From contig OY829537.1 of assembly GCA_963691705.1 (NCBI GenBank), positions 57,512,304 to 57,576,303 on the forward strand: 64,000 bases of DNA, given 5' to 3'. Made by a program: the position numbers and the translations under genes. This document shows, one piece after another, positions 22,795-35,779 of the stretch; the stretch's first letter is position 1, and each line of letters starts with the position of its first letter. The notes beneath the pieces are model-generated. The model saw nothing but the letters and a program-made list of their open reading frames with translations. It ran no database searches and was not told the DNA's origin. Source of the DNA: Viola odorata (Eukaryota; Streptophyta; Magnoliopsida; Malpighiales; Violaceae).

Positions 22795-25700
22795 GTCATG
22801 TCCCCACATTGTGTTTTTAATGTTGTGTCTCGTCACGTCCGCACAGTCGTCTGATAATGTTGTGTCTGGTAACTTCCGCACAGTCATCTGATAATGTTGT
22901 GTCTGGTCACTTCCGCACATGTTGTCTGTTAAGCGTTGTGAGGGGTCATGTCCCGACATCGTGTATTTAATGTTGTGTTTGGTCAGGTACGCACATGTCG
23001 TCTGATAATGTTGTGTCTGGTCACTTCCGCACATGTTGTCTGTTAAGCGTTGTGAAGGGCCATGTCCCCACATTGTGTATTTAATGTTGTGTCTCGTCAC
23101 GTCCGCACAGTCGTTTGATAATGTTGTGTCTGGTCACTTCCGCACATGTTGTCTGTCGAGCGTTGTGAAGGGTCACGTCCCCACATCGTGTATTTAATGA
23201 TGTGTTTGGTCAGGTACGCACATGTCGTCTGATAATGTTGTGTCTGGTCACTTCCGCACATGTTGTCTGTTAAGCGTTGTGAAGGGTCACGTCCCCACAT
23301 CATGTTGTTAATGTTGTGTCAGGTCACGTCCACATATGTCGTCTGATAATGTTGTGTCTGGTCACGTCCGCACATGTCATCTCTTAAGCGTTGTGAAGGG
23401 TCACGCCCCCACCTCGTGTTATTAATGTTGTGTCTGGTCACGTCCCCACAGTCGTGTGATAAAGTTGTGTCTGGTCACGTCCGCACATGTTGTCTGTTAA
23501 GCGTTGTGAAGGGTCACGTCCCCACATCGTATTTTTAAGGGTGTGTTTGGTCACGTCCGCACAGTCATCTGATAATGTTGTGTCTGGTCACGTCCGCACA
23601 TGTTGTCTGTTAAGCGTTGTGAAGGGTCACGTCCTCACATCGGGTTTTTAATGGTGTGTTTGGTCACGTCCGCACAGACGTCTGATAATGTTATTTCTGG
23701 TCACGCCCGCGCATGTCATCTCTTAAGCGTTGTGAAGGGTCACGTCCCCATATCATGTTTTTAATGTTGTGTCTGGTCACGTCTGCACAGTCGTCATATA
23801 ATGTTGTGTCAGGTCACGTCCGCACATGTTGTCTGTTAAGCGTTGTGAAAGGTCACGTCCCCACATCGTGTTGTTAATATTGTGTCTGGTTACGTCCACA
23901 CATGTCGTCTGATAATGTTGTGTCTGGTCACGTCCGCATATATCGTCTGTTAAGCGTTGTGAAGGGTCATGTCGCCACATCGTGTTTTTAATATTGTGTC
24001 TGGTCACGTCCGCACATGTCATCTCTTAAGCGTTGTGAAGGGTCACGCCCGCACCTCGTGTTATTAATGTTGTGTCTGGTCACGTCCGCACAGTCGTGTG
24101 ATAAAGTTGTGTCTGGTCACGTCCGCACATGTTGTCAGTTAAACGTTGTCAAGGGTCACGTCCCCACATCGTGTTTTTAATGGTGTGTTTGGTCACGTCC
24201 GCACAGTCGTCTGATAATGTTGTGTCTGGTCACGTCCGCACATGTTTTCTGTTAAGCGTTGTGAAGGGTCACGTCCTCACATCGTGTTTTTAATGGTGTG
24301 TTTGGTCACGTCCGCACAGACGTCTGATAATGTTATTTCAGGTCACGCCCGCGCATGTCATCTCTTAAGCGTTGTGAAGGGTCACGTCCCCATATCATGT
24401 TTTTAATGTTGTGTCAGGTCACGTCCGCACATGTTGTCTGTTAAGCGTTGTGAAAGGTCACGTCCCCACATCGTGTTGTTAATGTTGTGTCTGGTCACGT
24501 CCACACATGTCGTCTGATAATGTTGTGTCTGGTCACATCCGTACATGTCATCTCTTAAGCATTGTGAAGGGTCACGTCCGCACAGTCGTCTGATAATATT
24601 GTATCTGGTCAGTTCCGCACATATTGTCTGTTAAGCGTTGTGAAGGGTCACGTCCCCACATCGTGTTTTTAATGGTGTGTTTGGTCACGTCGCACAGTCG
24701 TCTTATAATGTTGTGTCTGGTCATGTCTGCACATGTTGTCTGTCAAGCATTGTGAAGGGTCACGTCCCGACATCGTGTATTTAATGTTGTGTTTGGTCAG
24801 CTACGCACATGTCGTCTGATAATGTTGTGTCCGGTCACGTCCGCACATGTTGTCTGTTAAGCGTTGTGAAGGGTCACGTCCACATATGTCGTCTGATAAT
24901 GTTGTGTCTGGTCACGTCCGCACATGTCATATCTTAAGCGTTGTGAAAGGTCACGGCCCCACATCGTGTTGTTAATGTTGTGTCTGGTCACGTCCACACA
25001 TGTCGTCTAATAATGTTGTGTCTGGTCACGTCCGCATATATCGTCTGTTAAGCGTTATGAAGGGTCAGGTCCCCACATCGTGTTTTTAATATTGTGTCTG
25101 GTCACGTCCGCACATGTCATCTCTTAAGCGTTGTGAAGGGTCACGCCCCCACCTCGTGTTATTAATGTTGTGTCTGGTCACGTCCGCACAGTCGTCTGAT
25201 AAAGTTGTGTCTGGTCACGTCCGCACAAGTCATCTCTTAAGCTTTGTGAAGGGTCACGTCCGTACAGTCGTCTGATAATGTTGTGTCTGGTCACTTCCGC
25301 ACATGTTGTCTGTTAAGCGTTGTGAAGGGTCATGTCCCCACATTGTGTTTTTAATGTTGTGTCTCGTCACGTCCGCACAGTCGTCTGATAATGTTGTGTC
25401 TGGTCACTTCCGCACAAGTCATCTCTTAAGCTTTGTGAAGGGTCACGTCCGTACAGTCGTCTGATAATGTTGTGTCTGGTCACTTCCGCACATGTTGTCT
25501 GTTAAGCGTTGTGAAGGGTCACGTCCCCACATTGTGTTTTTAATGTTGTCTCGTCACGTCCGCACAGTCGTTTGATAATGTTGTGTCTGGTCACTTCTGC
25601 ACAGTCGTCTGATAATGTTGTGTCTGGTCACTTCCGCACATGTTGTCTGTCAAGCGTTGTGAAGGGTCACGTCCCCACATCGTGTATTTAATGTTGTGTT

Positions 25701-27425
25701 TGGTCAGGTACGCACATGTCGTCTGATAATGTTGTGTCTGGTCACGTCCGCACATGTTGTCTGTTAAGCGTTGTGAAGGGTCACGTCCTCACATCGTGTT
25801 TTTAATGGTGTGTTTGGTCACGTCCGCACAGACGTCTGATAATGTTATTTCTGGTCACGCCCGCGCATGTCATCTCTTAAGCGTTGTGAAGGGTCACGTC
25901 TCCATATCATGTTTTTAATGTTGTGTCTGGTCACGTCTGCACAGTCGTCATATAATGTTGTGTCAGGTCACGTCCGCACATGTTGTCTGTTAAGCGTTGT
26001 GAAAGGTCACGTCCACACATGTCGTCTGATAATGTTGTGTCTGGTCACATCCGTACATGTCATCTCTTAAGCATTGTGAAGGGTCACGTCCGCACAGTCG
26101 TCTGATAATATAGTATCTGGTCAGTTCCGCACATATTGTCTGTTAAGCGTTGTGAAGGGTCACGTCCCCACATCGTGTTTTTAATGGTGTGTTTGGTCAC
26201 GTCCGCACAGTCGTCTTATAATGTTGTGTCTGGTCATGTCTGCACATGTTGTCTGTCAAGCATTGTGAAGGGTCACGTCCCGACATCGTGTATTTAATGT
26301 TGTGTTTGGTCAGCTACGCACATGTCGTCTGATAATGTTGTGTCTGGTCACGTCCGCACATGTTGTCTGTTAAGCGTTGTGAAGGGTCACGTCCCCACAT
26401 CATGTTGTTAATGTTGTGTCAGGTCACGTCCACATATGTCGTCTGATAATGTTGTGTCTGGTCACTTCCGCACATGTTGTCTGTTAAGCGTTGTGAAGGG
26501 TCATGTCCCCACATTGTGTTTTTAATGTTGTGTCTCGTCACGTTCGCACAGTCGTTTGATAATGTTGTGTCTGGTCACTTCTGCACAGTCGTCTGATAAT
26601 GTTGTGTCTGGTCACTTCCGCACATGTTGTCTGTCGAGCGTTGTGAAGGGTCACGTCCCCACATCGTGTATTTAATGTTGTGTTTGGTCAGGTACGCACA
26701 TGTCGTCTGATAATGTTGTGTCTGGTCACTTCCGCACATGTTGTCTGTTAAGCGTTGTGAAGGGTCACGTCCCCACATCATGTTGTTAATGTTGTGTCAG
26801 GTCACGCCCACATATGTCGTCTGATAATGTTGTGTCTGGTCACGTCCGCACATGTCATCTCTTAAGCGTTGTGAAGGGTCACGCCCCCACCTCGTGTTAT
26901 TAATGTTGTGTCTGGTCACGTCCGCACAGTCGTGTGATAAAGTTGTGTCTGGTCACGTCCGCACATGTTGTCTGTTAAGCGTTGTGAAGGGTCACGTCCC
27001 CACATCGTGTTTTTAATGGTGTGTTTGGTCACGTCCGCACAGTCGTCTGATAATGTTGTGTCTGGTCACGTCCGCACATGTTGTCTGTTAAGCGTTGTGA
27101 AGGGTCACGTCCTCACATCGTGTTTTTAATGGTGTGTTTGGTGACGTCCGCACAGACGTCTGATAATGTTATTTCTGGTCACGCCCGCGCATGTCATCTC
27201 TTAAGCGTTGTGAAGGGTCACGTCCCCATATCATGTTTTTAATGTTGTGTCCGGTCACGTCCGCACATGTTGTCTGTTAAGCGTTGTGAAGGGTCACGTC
27301 CACATATGTCGTCTGATAATGTTGTGTCTGGTCACGTCCGCACCTGTCATATCTTAAGCGTTGTGAAAGGTCACGGCCCCACATCGTGTTGTTAATGTTG
27401 TGTCTGGTCACGTCCACACATGTCG
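20905..27425 (+). repeat. 6.5-kb segment, left copy of 8,354-bp-offset duplication
   Basis: This stretch is collinear with 29,259-35,779 at a constant offset of 8,354. I checked landmarks near 21.17, 22.72, 23.10, 23.78, 25.87 and 26.58 kb. It includes diagnostic rarities: the 1-bp deletion ACGTCGCACAG at about 24,690, the 2-bp deletion AATGTTGTCTCG near 25,543, and a beta-skipping alpha-gamma junction near 24,875. Its left edge overlaps the end of the copy 2 module. Collinearity ends near 27,425, where this copy has GTCTGATAATG and the other has GTCTAATAATG. Confidence 0.82.
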
Positions 27426-29258
27426 TCTGATAATGTTGTGTCTGGTCACATCCGTACATGTCATCTCTTAAGCATTGTGAAGGGTCACGTCCGCACAGTC
27501 GTCTGATAATATTGTATCTGGTCAGTTCCGCACATGTTGTCTGTTAAGCGTTGTGAAGGGTCACGTCCCCACATCGTGTTTTTAATGGTGTGTTTGGTCA
27601 CGTCCGCACAGTCGTCTTATAATGTTGTGTCTGGTCATGTCTGCACATGTTGTCTGTCAAGCATTGTGAAGGGTCACGTCCCGACATCGTGTATTTAATG
27701 TTGTGTTTGGTCAGGTACGCACATGTCATCTCTTACGCGTTGTGAAGGGTCACGCGCCCACCTCGTGTTATTAATGTTGTGTCTGGTCACGTCCGCACAA
27801 TCGTGTGATAAAGTTGTGTCTGGTCACGTCCGCACAAGTCATCTCTTAAGCTTTGTGAAGGGTCACGTCCGTACAGTCGTGTGATAATGTTGTGTCTGGT
27901 CACGTCTGCACATGTTGTCAGTTAAGCGTTGTGAAGGGTCACGTCCCCATATCATGTTGTTAATGTTGTGTCAGGTCACGTCCACATATGTCGTCTGATA
28001 ATGTTGTGTCTGGTCATGTCCGCACATGTCATATCTTAAGCGTTGTGAAAGGTCACGGCCCCACATCGTGTTGTTAATGTTGTGTCTGGTCACGTCCACA
28101 CATGTCGTCTAATAATGTTGTGCCTGGTCACGTCCGCATATATCGTCTGTTAAGCGTTATGAAGGGTCAGGTCCCCACATCGTGTTTTTAATATTGTCTC
28201 TGGTCACGTCCGCACATGTCATCTCTTACGCGTTGTGAAGGGTCACGCGCCCACCTCGTGTTATTAATGTTGTGTCTGGTCACGTCCGCACAATCGTGTG
28301 ATAAAGTTGTGTCTGGTCACGTCCGCACAAGTCATCTCTTAAGCTTTGTGAAGGGTCATGTCCGTACAGTCGTCTGATAATGTTGTGTCTGGTCACTTCC
28401 GCACATGTTGTCTGTTAAGCGTTGTGAAGGGTCATGTCCCCACCTTGTGTTTTTAATGTTGTGTCTCGTCACGTCCGCACAGTCGTTTGATAATGTTGTG
28501 TCTGGTCACTTCTGCACAGTCTTCTGATAATGTTGTGTCTGGTCACGTCCGCACATGTCATCTCTTAAGCGTTGTGACGGGTCACGCCCCCATCTCGTGT
28601 TATTAATGTTGTGTCTAGTCACGTCCGCACAGTCGTGTGATAAAGTTGTGTCTGGTCACGTCCGCACATGTTGTCTGTTAAGCGTTGTGAAGGGTCACGT
28701 CCCCACCTTGTGTTTTTAATGTTGTGTCTCGTCACGTCCGCACAGTCGTTTGATAATGTTGTGTCTGGTCACTTCTGCACAGTCGTCTGATAATGTTGTG
28801 TCTGGTCACGTCCGCACATGTCATCTCTTAAGCGTTATAAAGGGTCACGCCCCCACCTCGTGTTATTAATGTTGTTTCTGGTCACGTCCGCACAGTCGTG
28901 AGATAAAGTTGTGTCTGGTCACGTCCGCACATGTTGTCTGTTAAGCGTTGTGAAGGGTCACGTCCCCACATCGTGTTTTTAATGGTGTGTATGGTCACGT
29001 CCACACATGTCGTCTAATAATGTTGTGTCTGGTCACGTCCGCACAATCGTGTGATAAAGTTGTGTCTGGTCACGTCCGCACAAGTCATCTCTTAAGCTTT
29101 GTGAAGGGTCATGTCCGTACAGTCGTCTGATAATGTTGTGTCTGGTCACTTCCGCACATGTTGTCTGTTAAGCGTTGTGAAGGGTCATGTCCCCACCTTG
29201 TGTTTTTAATGTTGTGTCTCGTCACGTCCGCACAGTCGTTTGATAATGTTGTGTCTGG
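27426..29258 (+). repeat. Mosaic block between duplicated segments
   Basis: About 27.72-29.0 kb matches about 19.18-20.45 kb at an offset of 8,545, including the inserted TTACGCG module, GTGACGGGTCACG and the GTCGTGAGATAAAG tag. Near 29.0-29.26 kb it joins other modules, which accounts for the change of offset to 8,354. Only satellite monomers are present. No gene. Confidence 0.7.
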
Positions 29259-32200
29259 TCACTTCCGCACAGTCGTCTGATAATGTTGTGTCTCGTCACT
29301 TCCGCACATGTTGTCTGTTAAGCGTTGTGAAGGGTCACGTCCCGACATCGTGTATTTAATGTTGTGTTTGGTCAGGTACGCACATGTCGTCTGATAATGT
29401 TGTGTCTGGTCACTTCCGCACATGTTGTCTGTTAAGCGTTGTGAAGGGTCACGTCCCCACATTGAGTTTTTAATGTTGTGTCTCGTCACGTCCGCACAGT
29501 CGTTTGATAATGTTGTGTCTGGTCACTTCTGCACAGTCGTCTGATAATGTTGTGTCTGGTCACTTCCGCACATGTTGTCTGTTGAGCGTTGTGAAGGGTC
29601 ACGTCCCCACATCGTGTATTTAATGTTGTGTTTGGTCAGGTACGCACATGTCGTCTGATAATGTTGTGTCTGGTCACTTCCGCACATGTTGTCTGTTAAG
29701 CGTTGTGAAGGGTCACGTCCCCACATCATGTTGTTAATGTTGTGTCAGGTCACGTCCACATATGTCGTCTGATAATGTTGTGTCTGGTCACGTCCGCACA
29801 TGTCATCTCTTAAGCGTTGTGAAGGGTCACGCCCCCACCTCGTGTTATTAATGTTGTGTCTGGTCACGTTCGCACAGTCAGTTGATAAAGTTGTGTCTGG
29901 TCACGTCCGCACATGTTGTCTGTTAAGCGTTGTGAAAGGTCACGTCCCCACATCGTGTTTTTAAGGGTGTGTTTGGTCACGTCCGCACAGTCGTCTGATA
30001 ATGTTGTGTCTGGTCACGTCCGCACATGTTGTCTGTTAAGCGTTGTGAAGGGTCACGTCCTCACATCGTGTTTTTAATGGTGTGTTTGGTGACGTCCGCA
30101 CAGATGTCTGATAATGTTATTTCTGGTCACGCCCGCGCATGTCATCTCTTAAGCGTTGTGAAGGGTCACGTCCCCATATCATGTTTTTAATGTTGTGTCT
30201 GGTCACGTCTGCACAGTCGTCATATAATGTTATGTCAGGTCACGTCCGCACATGTTGTCTGTTAAGCGTTGTGAAAGGTCACGTCCCCACATCGTGTTGT
30301 TAATGTTGTGTCTGGTCACGTCCACACATGTCGTCTGATAATGTTGTGTCTGGTAACATCCGTACATGTCATCTCTTAAGCATTGTGAAGGGTAACGTCC
30401 GCACAGTCGTCTGATAATATTGTATCTGGTCAGTTCCGCACATGTTGTCTGTTAAGCGTTGTGAAGGGTCACGTCCCCACATCGTGTTTTTAATGGTGTG
30501 TTTGGTCACGTCCGCACAGTCGTCTTATAATGTTGTGTCTGGTCATGTCTGCACATGTTGTCTGTCAAGCATTGTGAAGGGTCACGTCCCGACATCGTGT
30601 ATTTAATGTTGTGTTTGGTCAGCTACGCACATGTCGTCTGATAATGTTGTGTCTGGTCACGTCCGCACATGTTGTCTGTTAAGCGTTGTGAAGGGTCACG
30701 TCCCCACATCATGTTGTTAATGTTGTGTCAGGTCACGTCCACATATGTCGTCTGATAATGTTGTGTCTGGTCACGTCCGCACATGTCATATCTTAAGCGT
30801 TGTGAAAGGTCACGGCCCCACATCGTGTTGTTAATGTTGTGTCTGGTCACGTCCACACATGTCGTCTAATAATGTTGTGTCTGGTCACGTCCGCATATAT
30901 CGTCTGTTAAGCGTTATGAAGGGTCAGGTCCCCACATCGTGTTTTTAATATTGTGTCTGGTCACGTCCGCACATGTCATCTCTTAAGCGTTGTGAAGGGT
31001 CACGCCCCCACCTCGTGTTATTAAAGTTGTGTCTCGTCACGTCCGCACAGTCGTTTGATAATGTTGTGTCTGGTCACTTCTGCACAGTCGTCTGATAATG
31101 TTGTGTCTGGTCACTTCCGCACATGTTGTCTGTTAAGCGTTGTGAAGGGTCATGTCCCCACATTGTGTTTTTAATGTTGTGTCTCGTCACGTCCGCACAG
31201 TCGTCTGATAATGTTGTGTCTGGTAACTTCCGCACAGTCATCTGATAATGTTGTGTCTGGTCACTTCCGCACATGTTGTCTGTTAAGCGTTGTGAGGGGT
31301 CATGTCCCGACATCGTGTATTTAATGTTGTGTTTGGTCAGGTACGCACATGTCGTCTGATAATGTTGTGTCTGGTCACTTCCGCACATGTTGTCTGTTAA
31401 GCGTTGTGAAGGGCCATGTCCCCACATTGTGTATTTAATGTTGTGTCTCGTCACGTCCGCACAGTCGTTTGATAATGTTGTGTCTGGTCACTTCCGCACA
31501 TGTTGTCTGTCGAGCGTTGTGAAGGGTCACGTCCCCACATCGTGTATTTAATGATGTGTTTGGTCAGGTACGCACATGTCGTCTGATAATGTTGTGTCTG
31601 GTCACTTCCGCACATGTTGTCTGTTAAGCGTTGTGAAGGGTCACGTCCCCACATCATGTTGTTAATGTTGTGTCAGGTCACGTCCACATATGTCGTCTGA
31701 TAATGTTGTGTCTGGTCACGTCCGCACATGTCATCTCTTAAGCGTTGTGAAGGGTCACGCCCCCACCTCGTGTTATTAATGTTGTGTCTGGTCACGTCCC
31801 CACAGTCGTGTGATAAAGTTGTGTCTGGTCACGTCCGCACATGTTGTCTGTTAAGCGTTGTGAAGGGTCACGTCCCCACATCGTGTTTTTAAGGGTGTGT
31901 TTGGTCACGTCCGCACAGTCATCTGATAATGTTGTGTCTGGTCACGTCCGCACATGTTGTCTGTTAAGCGTTGTGAAGGGTCACGTCCTCACATCGGGTT
32001 TTTAATGGTGTGTTTGGTCACGTCCGCACAAACGTCTGATAATGTTATTTCTGGTCACGCCCGCGCATGTCATCTCTTAAGCGTTGTGAAGGGTCACGTC
32101 CCCATATCATGTTTTTAATGTTGTGTCTGGTCACGTCTGCACAGTCGTCATATAATGTTGTGTCAGGTCACGTCCGCACATGTTGTCTGTTAAGCGTTGT

Positions 32201-35200
32201 GAAAGGTCACGTCCCCACATCGTGTTGTTAATATTGTGTCTGGTTACGTCCACACATGTCGTCTGATAATGTTGTGTCTGGTCACGTCCGCATATATCGT
32301 CTGTTAAGCGTTGTGAAGGGTCATGTCGCCACATCGTGTTTTTAATATTGTGTCTGGTCACGTCCGCACATGTCATCTCTTAAGCGTTGTGAAGGGTCAC
32401 GCCCCCACCTCGTGTTATTAATGTTGTGTCTGGTCACGTCCGCACAGTCGTGTGATAAAGTTGTGTCTGGTCACGTCCGCACATGTTGTCAGTTAAACGT
32501 TGTCAAGGGTCACGTCCCCACATCGTGTTTTTAATGGTGTGTTTGGTCACGTCCGCACAGTCGTCTGATAATGTTGTGTCTGGTCACGTCCGCACATGTT
32601 TTCTGTTAAGCGTTGTGAAGGGTCACGTCCTCACATCGTGTTTTTAATGGTGTGTTTGGTCACGTCCGCACAGACGTCTGATAATGTTATTTCAGGTCAC
32701 GCCCGCGCATGTCATCTCTTAAGCGTTGTGAAGGGTCACGTCCCCATATCATGTTTTTAATGTTGTGTCAGGTCACGTCCGCACATGTTGTCTGTTAAGC
32801 GTTGTGAAAGGTCACGTCCCCACATCGTGTTGTTAATGTTGTGTCTGGTCACGTCCACACATGTCGTCTGATAATGTTGTGTCTGGTCACATCCGTACAT
32901 GTCATCTCTTAAGCATTGTGAAGGGTCACGTCCGCACAGTCGTCTGATAATATTGTATCTGGTCAGTTCCGCACATATTGTCTGTTAAGCGTTGTGAAGG
33001 GTCACGTCCCCACATCGTGTTTTTAATGGTGTGTTTGGTCACGTCGCACAGTCGTCTTATAATGTTGTGTCTGGTCATGTCTGCACATGTTGTCTGTCAA
33101 GCATTGTGAAGGGTCACGTCCCGACATCGTGTATTTAATGTTGTGTTTGGTCAGCTACGCACATGTCGTCTGATAATGTTGTGTCCGGCCACGTCCGCAC
33201 ATGTTGTCTGTTAAGCGTTGTGAAGGGTCACGTCCACATATGTCGTCTGATAATGTTGTGTCTGGTCACGTCCGCACATGTCATATCTTAAGCGTTGTGA
33301 AAGGTCACGGCCCCACATCGTGTTGTTAATGTTGTGTCTGGTCACGTCCACACATGTCGTCTAATAATGTTGTGTCTGGTCACGTCCGCATATATCGTCT
33401 GTTAAGCGTTATGAAGGGTCAGGTCCCCACATCGTGTTTTTAATATTGTGTCTGGTCACGTCCGCACATGTCATCTCTTAAGCGTTGTGAAGGGTCACGC
33501 CCCCACCTCGTGTTATTAATGTTGTGTCTGGTCACGTCCGCACAGTCGTCTGATAAAGTTGTGTCTGGTCACGTCCGCACAAGTCATCTCTTAAGCTTTG
33601 TGAAGGGTCACGTCCGTACAGTCGTCTGATAATGTTGTGTCTGGTCACTTCCGCACATGTTGTCTGTTAAGCGTTGTGAAGGCTCATGTCCCCACATTGT
33701 GTTTTTAATGTTGTGTCTCGTCACGTCCGCACAGTCGTCTGATAATGTTGTGTCTGGTCACTTCCGCACAAGTCATCTCTTAAGCTTTGTGAAGGGTCAC
33801 GTCCGTACAGTCGTCTGATAATGTTGTGTCTGGTCACTTCCGCACATGTTGTCTGTTAAGCGTTGTGAAGGGTCACGTCCCCACATTGTGTTTTTAATGT
33901 TGTCTCGTCACGTCCGCACAGTCGTTTGATAATGTTGTGTCTGGTCACTTCTGCACAGTCGTCTGATAATGTTGTGTCTGGTCACTTCCGCACATGTTGT
34001 CTGTCAAGCGTTGTGAAGGGTCACGTCCCCACATCGTGTATTTAATGTTGTGTTTGGTCAGGTACGCACATGTCGTCTGATAATGTTGTGTCTGGTCACG
34101 TCCGCACATGTTGTCTGTTAAGCGTTGTGAAGGGTCACGTCCTCACATCGTGTTTTTAATGGTGTGTTTGGTCACGTCCGCACAGACGTCTGATAATGTT
34201 ATTTCTGGTCACGCCCGCGCATGTCATCTCTTAAGCGTTGTGAAGGGTCACGTCTCCATATCATGTTTTTAATGTTGTGTCTGGTCACGTCTGCACAGTC
34301 GTCATATAATGTTGTGTCAGGTCACGTCCGCACATGTTGTCTGTTAAGCGTTGTGAAAGGTCACGTCCACACATGTCGTCTGATAATGTTGTGTCTGGTC
34401 ACATCCGTACATGTCATCTCTTAAGCATTGTGAAGGGTCACGTCCGCACAGTCGTCTGATAATATAGTATCTGGTCAGTTCCGCACATATTGTCTGTTAA
34501 GCGTTGTGAAGGGTCACGTCCCCACATCGTGTTTTTAATGGTGTGTTTGGTCACGTCCGCACAGTCGTCTTATAATGTTGTGTCTGGTCATGTCTGCACA
34601 TGTTGTCTGTCAAGCATTGTGAAGGGTCACGTCCCGACATCGTGTATTTAATGTTGTGTTTGGTCAGCTACGCACATGTCGTCTGATAATGTTGTGTCTG
34701 GTCACGTCCGCACATGTTGTCTGTTAAGCGTTGTGAAGGGTCACGTCCCCACATCATGTTGTTAATGTTGTGTCAGGTCACGTCCACATATGTCGTCTGA
34801 TAATGTTGTGTCTGGTCACTTCCGCACATGTTGTCTGTTAAGCGTTGTGAAGGGTCATGTCCCCACATTGTGTTTTTAATGTTGTGTCTCGTCACGTTCG
34901 CACAGTCGTTTGATAATGTTGTGTCTGGTCACTTCTGCACAGTCGTCTGATAATGTTGTGTCTGGTCACTTCCGCACATGTTGTCTGTCGAGCGTTGTGA
35001 AGGGTCACGTCCCCACATCGTGTATTTAATGTTGTGTTTGGTCAGGTACGCACATGTCGTCTGATAATGTTGTGTCTGGTCACTTCCGCACATGTTGTCT
35101 GTTAAGCGTTGTGAAGGGTCATGTCCCCACATCATGTTGTTAATGTTGTGTCAGGTCACGCCCACATATGTCGTCTGATAATGTTGTGTCTGGTCACGTC

Positions 35201-35779
35201 CGCACATGTCATCTCTTAAGCGTTGTGAAGGGTCACGCCCCCACCTCGTGTTATTAATGTTGTGTCTGGTCACGTCCGCACAGTCGTGTGATAAAGTTGT
35301 GTCTGGTCACGTCCGCACATGTTGTCTGTTAAGCGTTGTGAAGGGTCACGTCCCCACATCGTGTTTTTAATGGTGTGTTTGGTCACGTCCGCACAGTCGT
35401 CTGATAATGTTGTGTCTGGTCACGTCCGCACATGTTGTCTGTTAAGCGTTGTGAAGGGTCACGTCCTCACATCGTGTTTTTAATGGTGTGTTTGGTGACG
35501 TCCGCACAGACGTCTGATAATGTTATTTCTGGTCACGCCCGCGCATGTCATCTCTTAAGCGTTGTGAAGGGTCACGTCCCCATATCATGTTTTTAATGTT
35601 GTGTCCGGTCACGTCCGCACATGTTGTCTGTTAAGCGTTGTGAAGGGTCACGTCCACATATGTCGTCTGATAATGTTGTGTCTGGTCACGTCCGCACATG
35701 TCATATCTTAAGCGTTGTGAAAGGTCACGGCCCCACATCGTGTTGTTAATGTTGTGTCTGGTCACGTCCACACATGTCG
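29259..35779 (+). repeat. 6.5-kb segment, right copy of 8,354-bp-offset duplication
   Basis: This is collinear with 20,905-27,425 and carries the same deletion tags, for example ACGTCGCACAG near 33,044 and AATGTTGTCTCG near 33,897. Differences are few, for example CAAACGTCTG here near 32,030 where the left copy has CAGACGTCTG. It also overlaps the first half of the 7,789-bp tandem duplication, so the 8,354-offset event probably came first. Confidence 0.82.

Noticed and set aside
22720..23100. Longest minus-strand open frame (126 residues), with copies at 31,074, 38,863, 53,278, 57,512 and 61,820
   Set aside because: It is two to three rounds of the satellite trimer read in its open frame. 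It has no recognisable domain and no promoter or splice context. It appears wherever the same module is duplicated, so it is not called as a gene.
25867..26070. Plus-strand open frames of 67 residues (also near 34,221, 36,641, 42,010 and 44,430) with a hydrophobic-looking start
   Set aside because: These are the same satellite module read on the other strand and copied by the 8,354-, 2,420- and 7,789-bp duplications. The apparent hydrophobic stretch comes from the TGTTGTGTCTGGTC core and is not a signal peptide.
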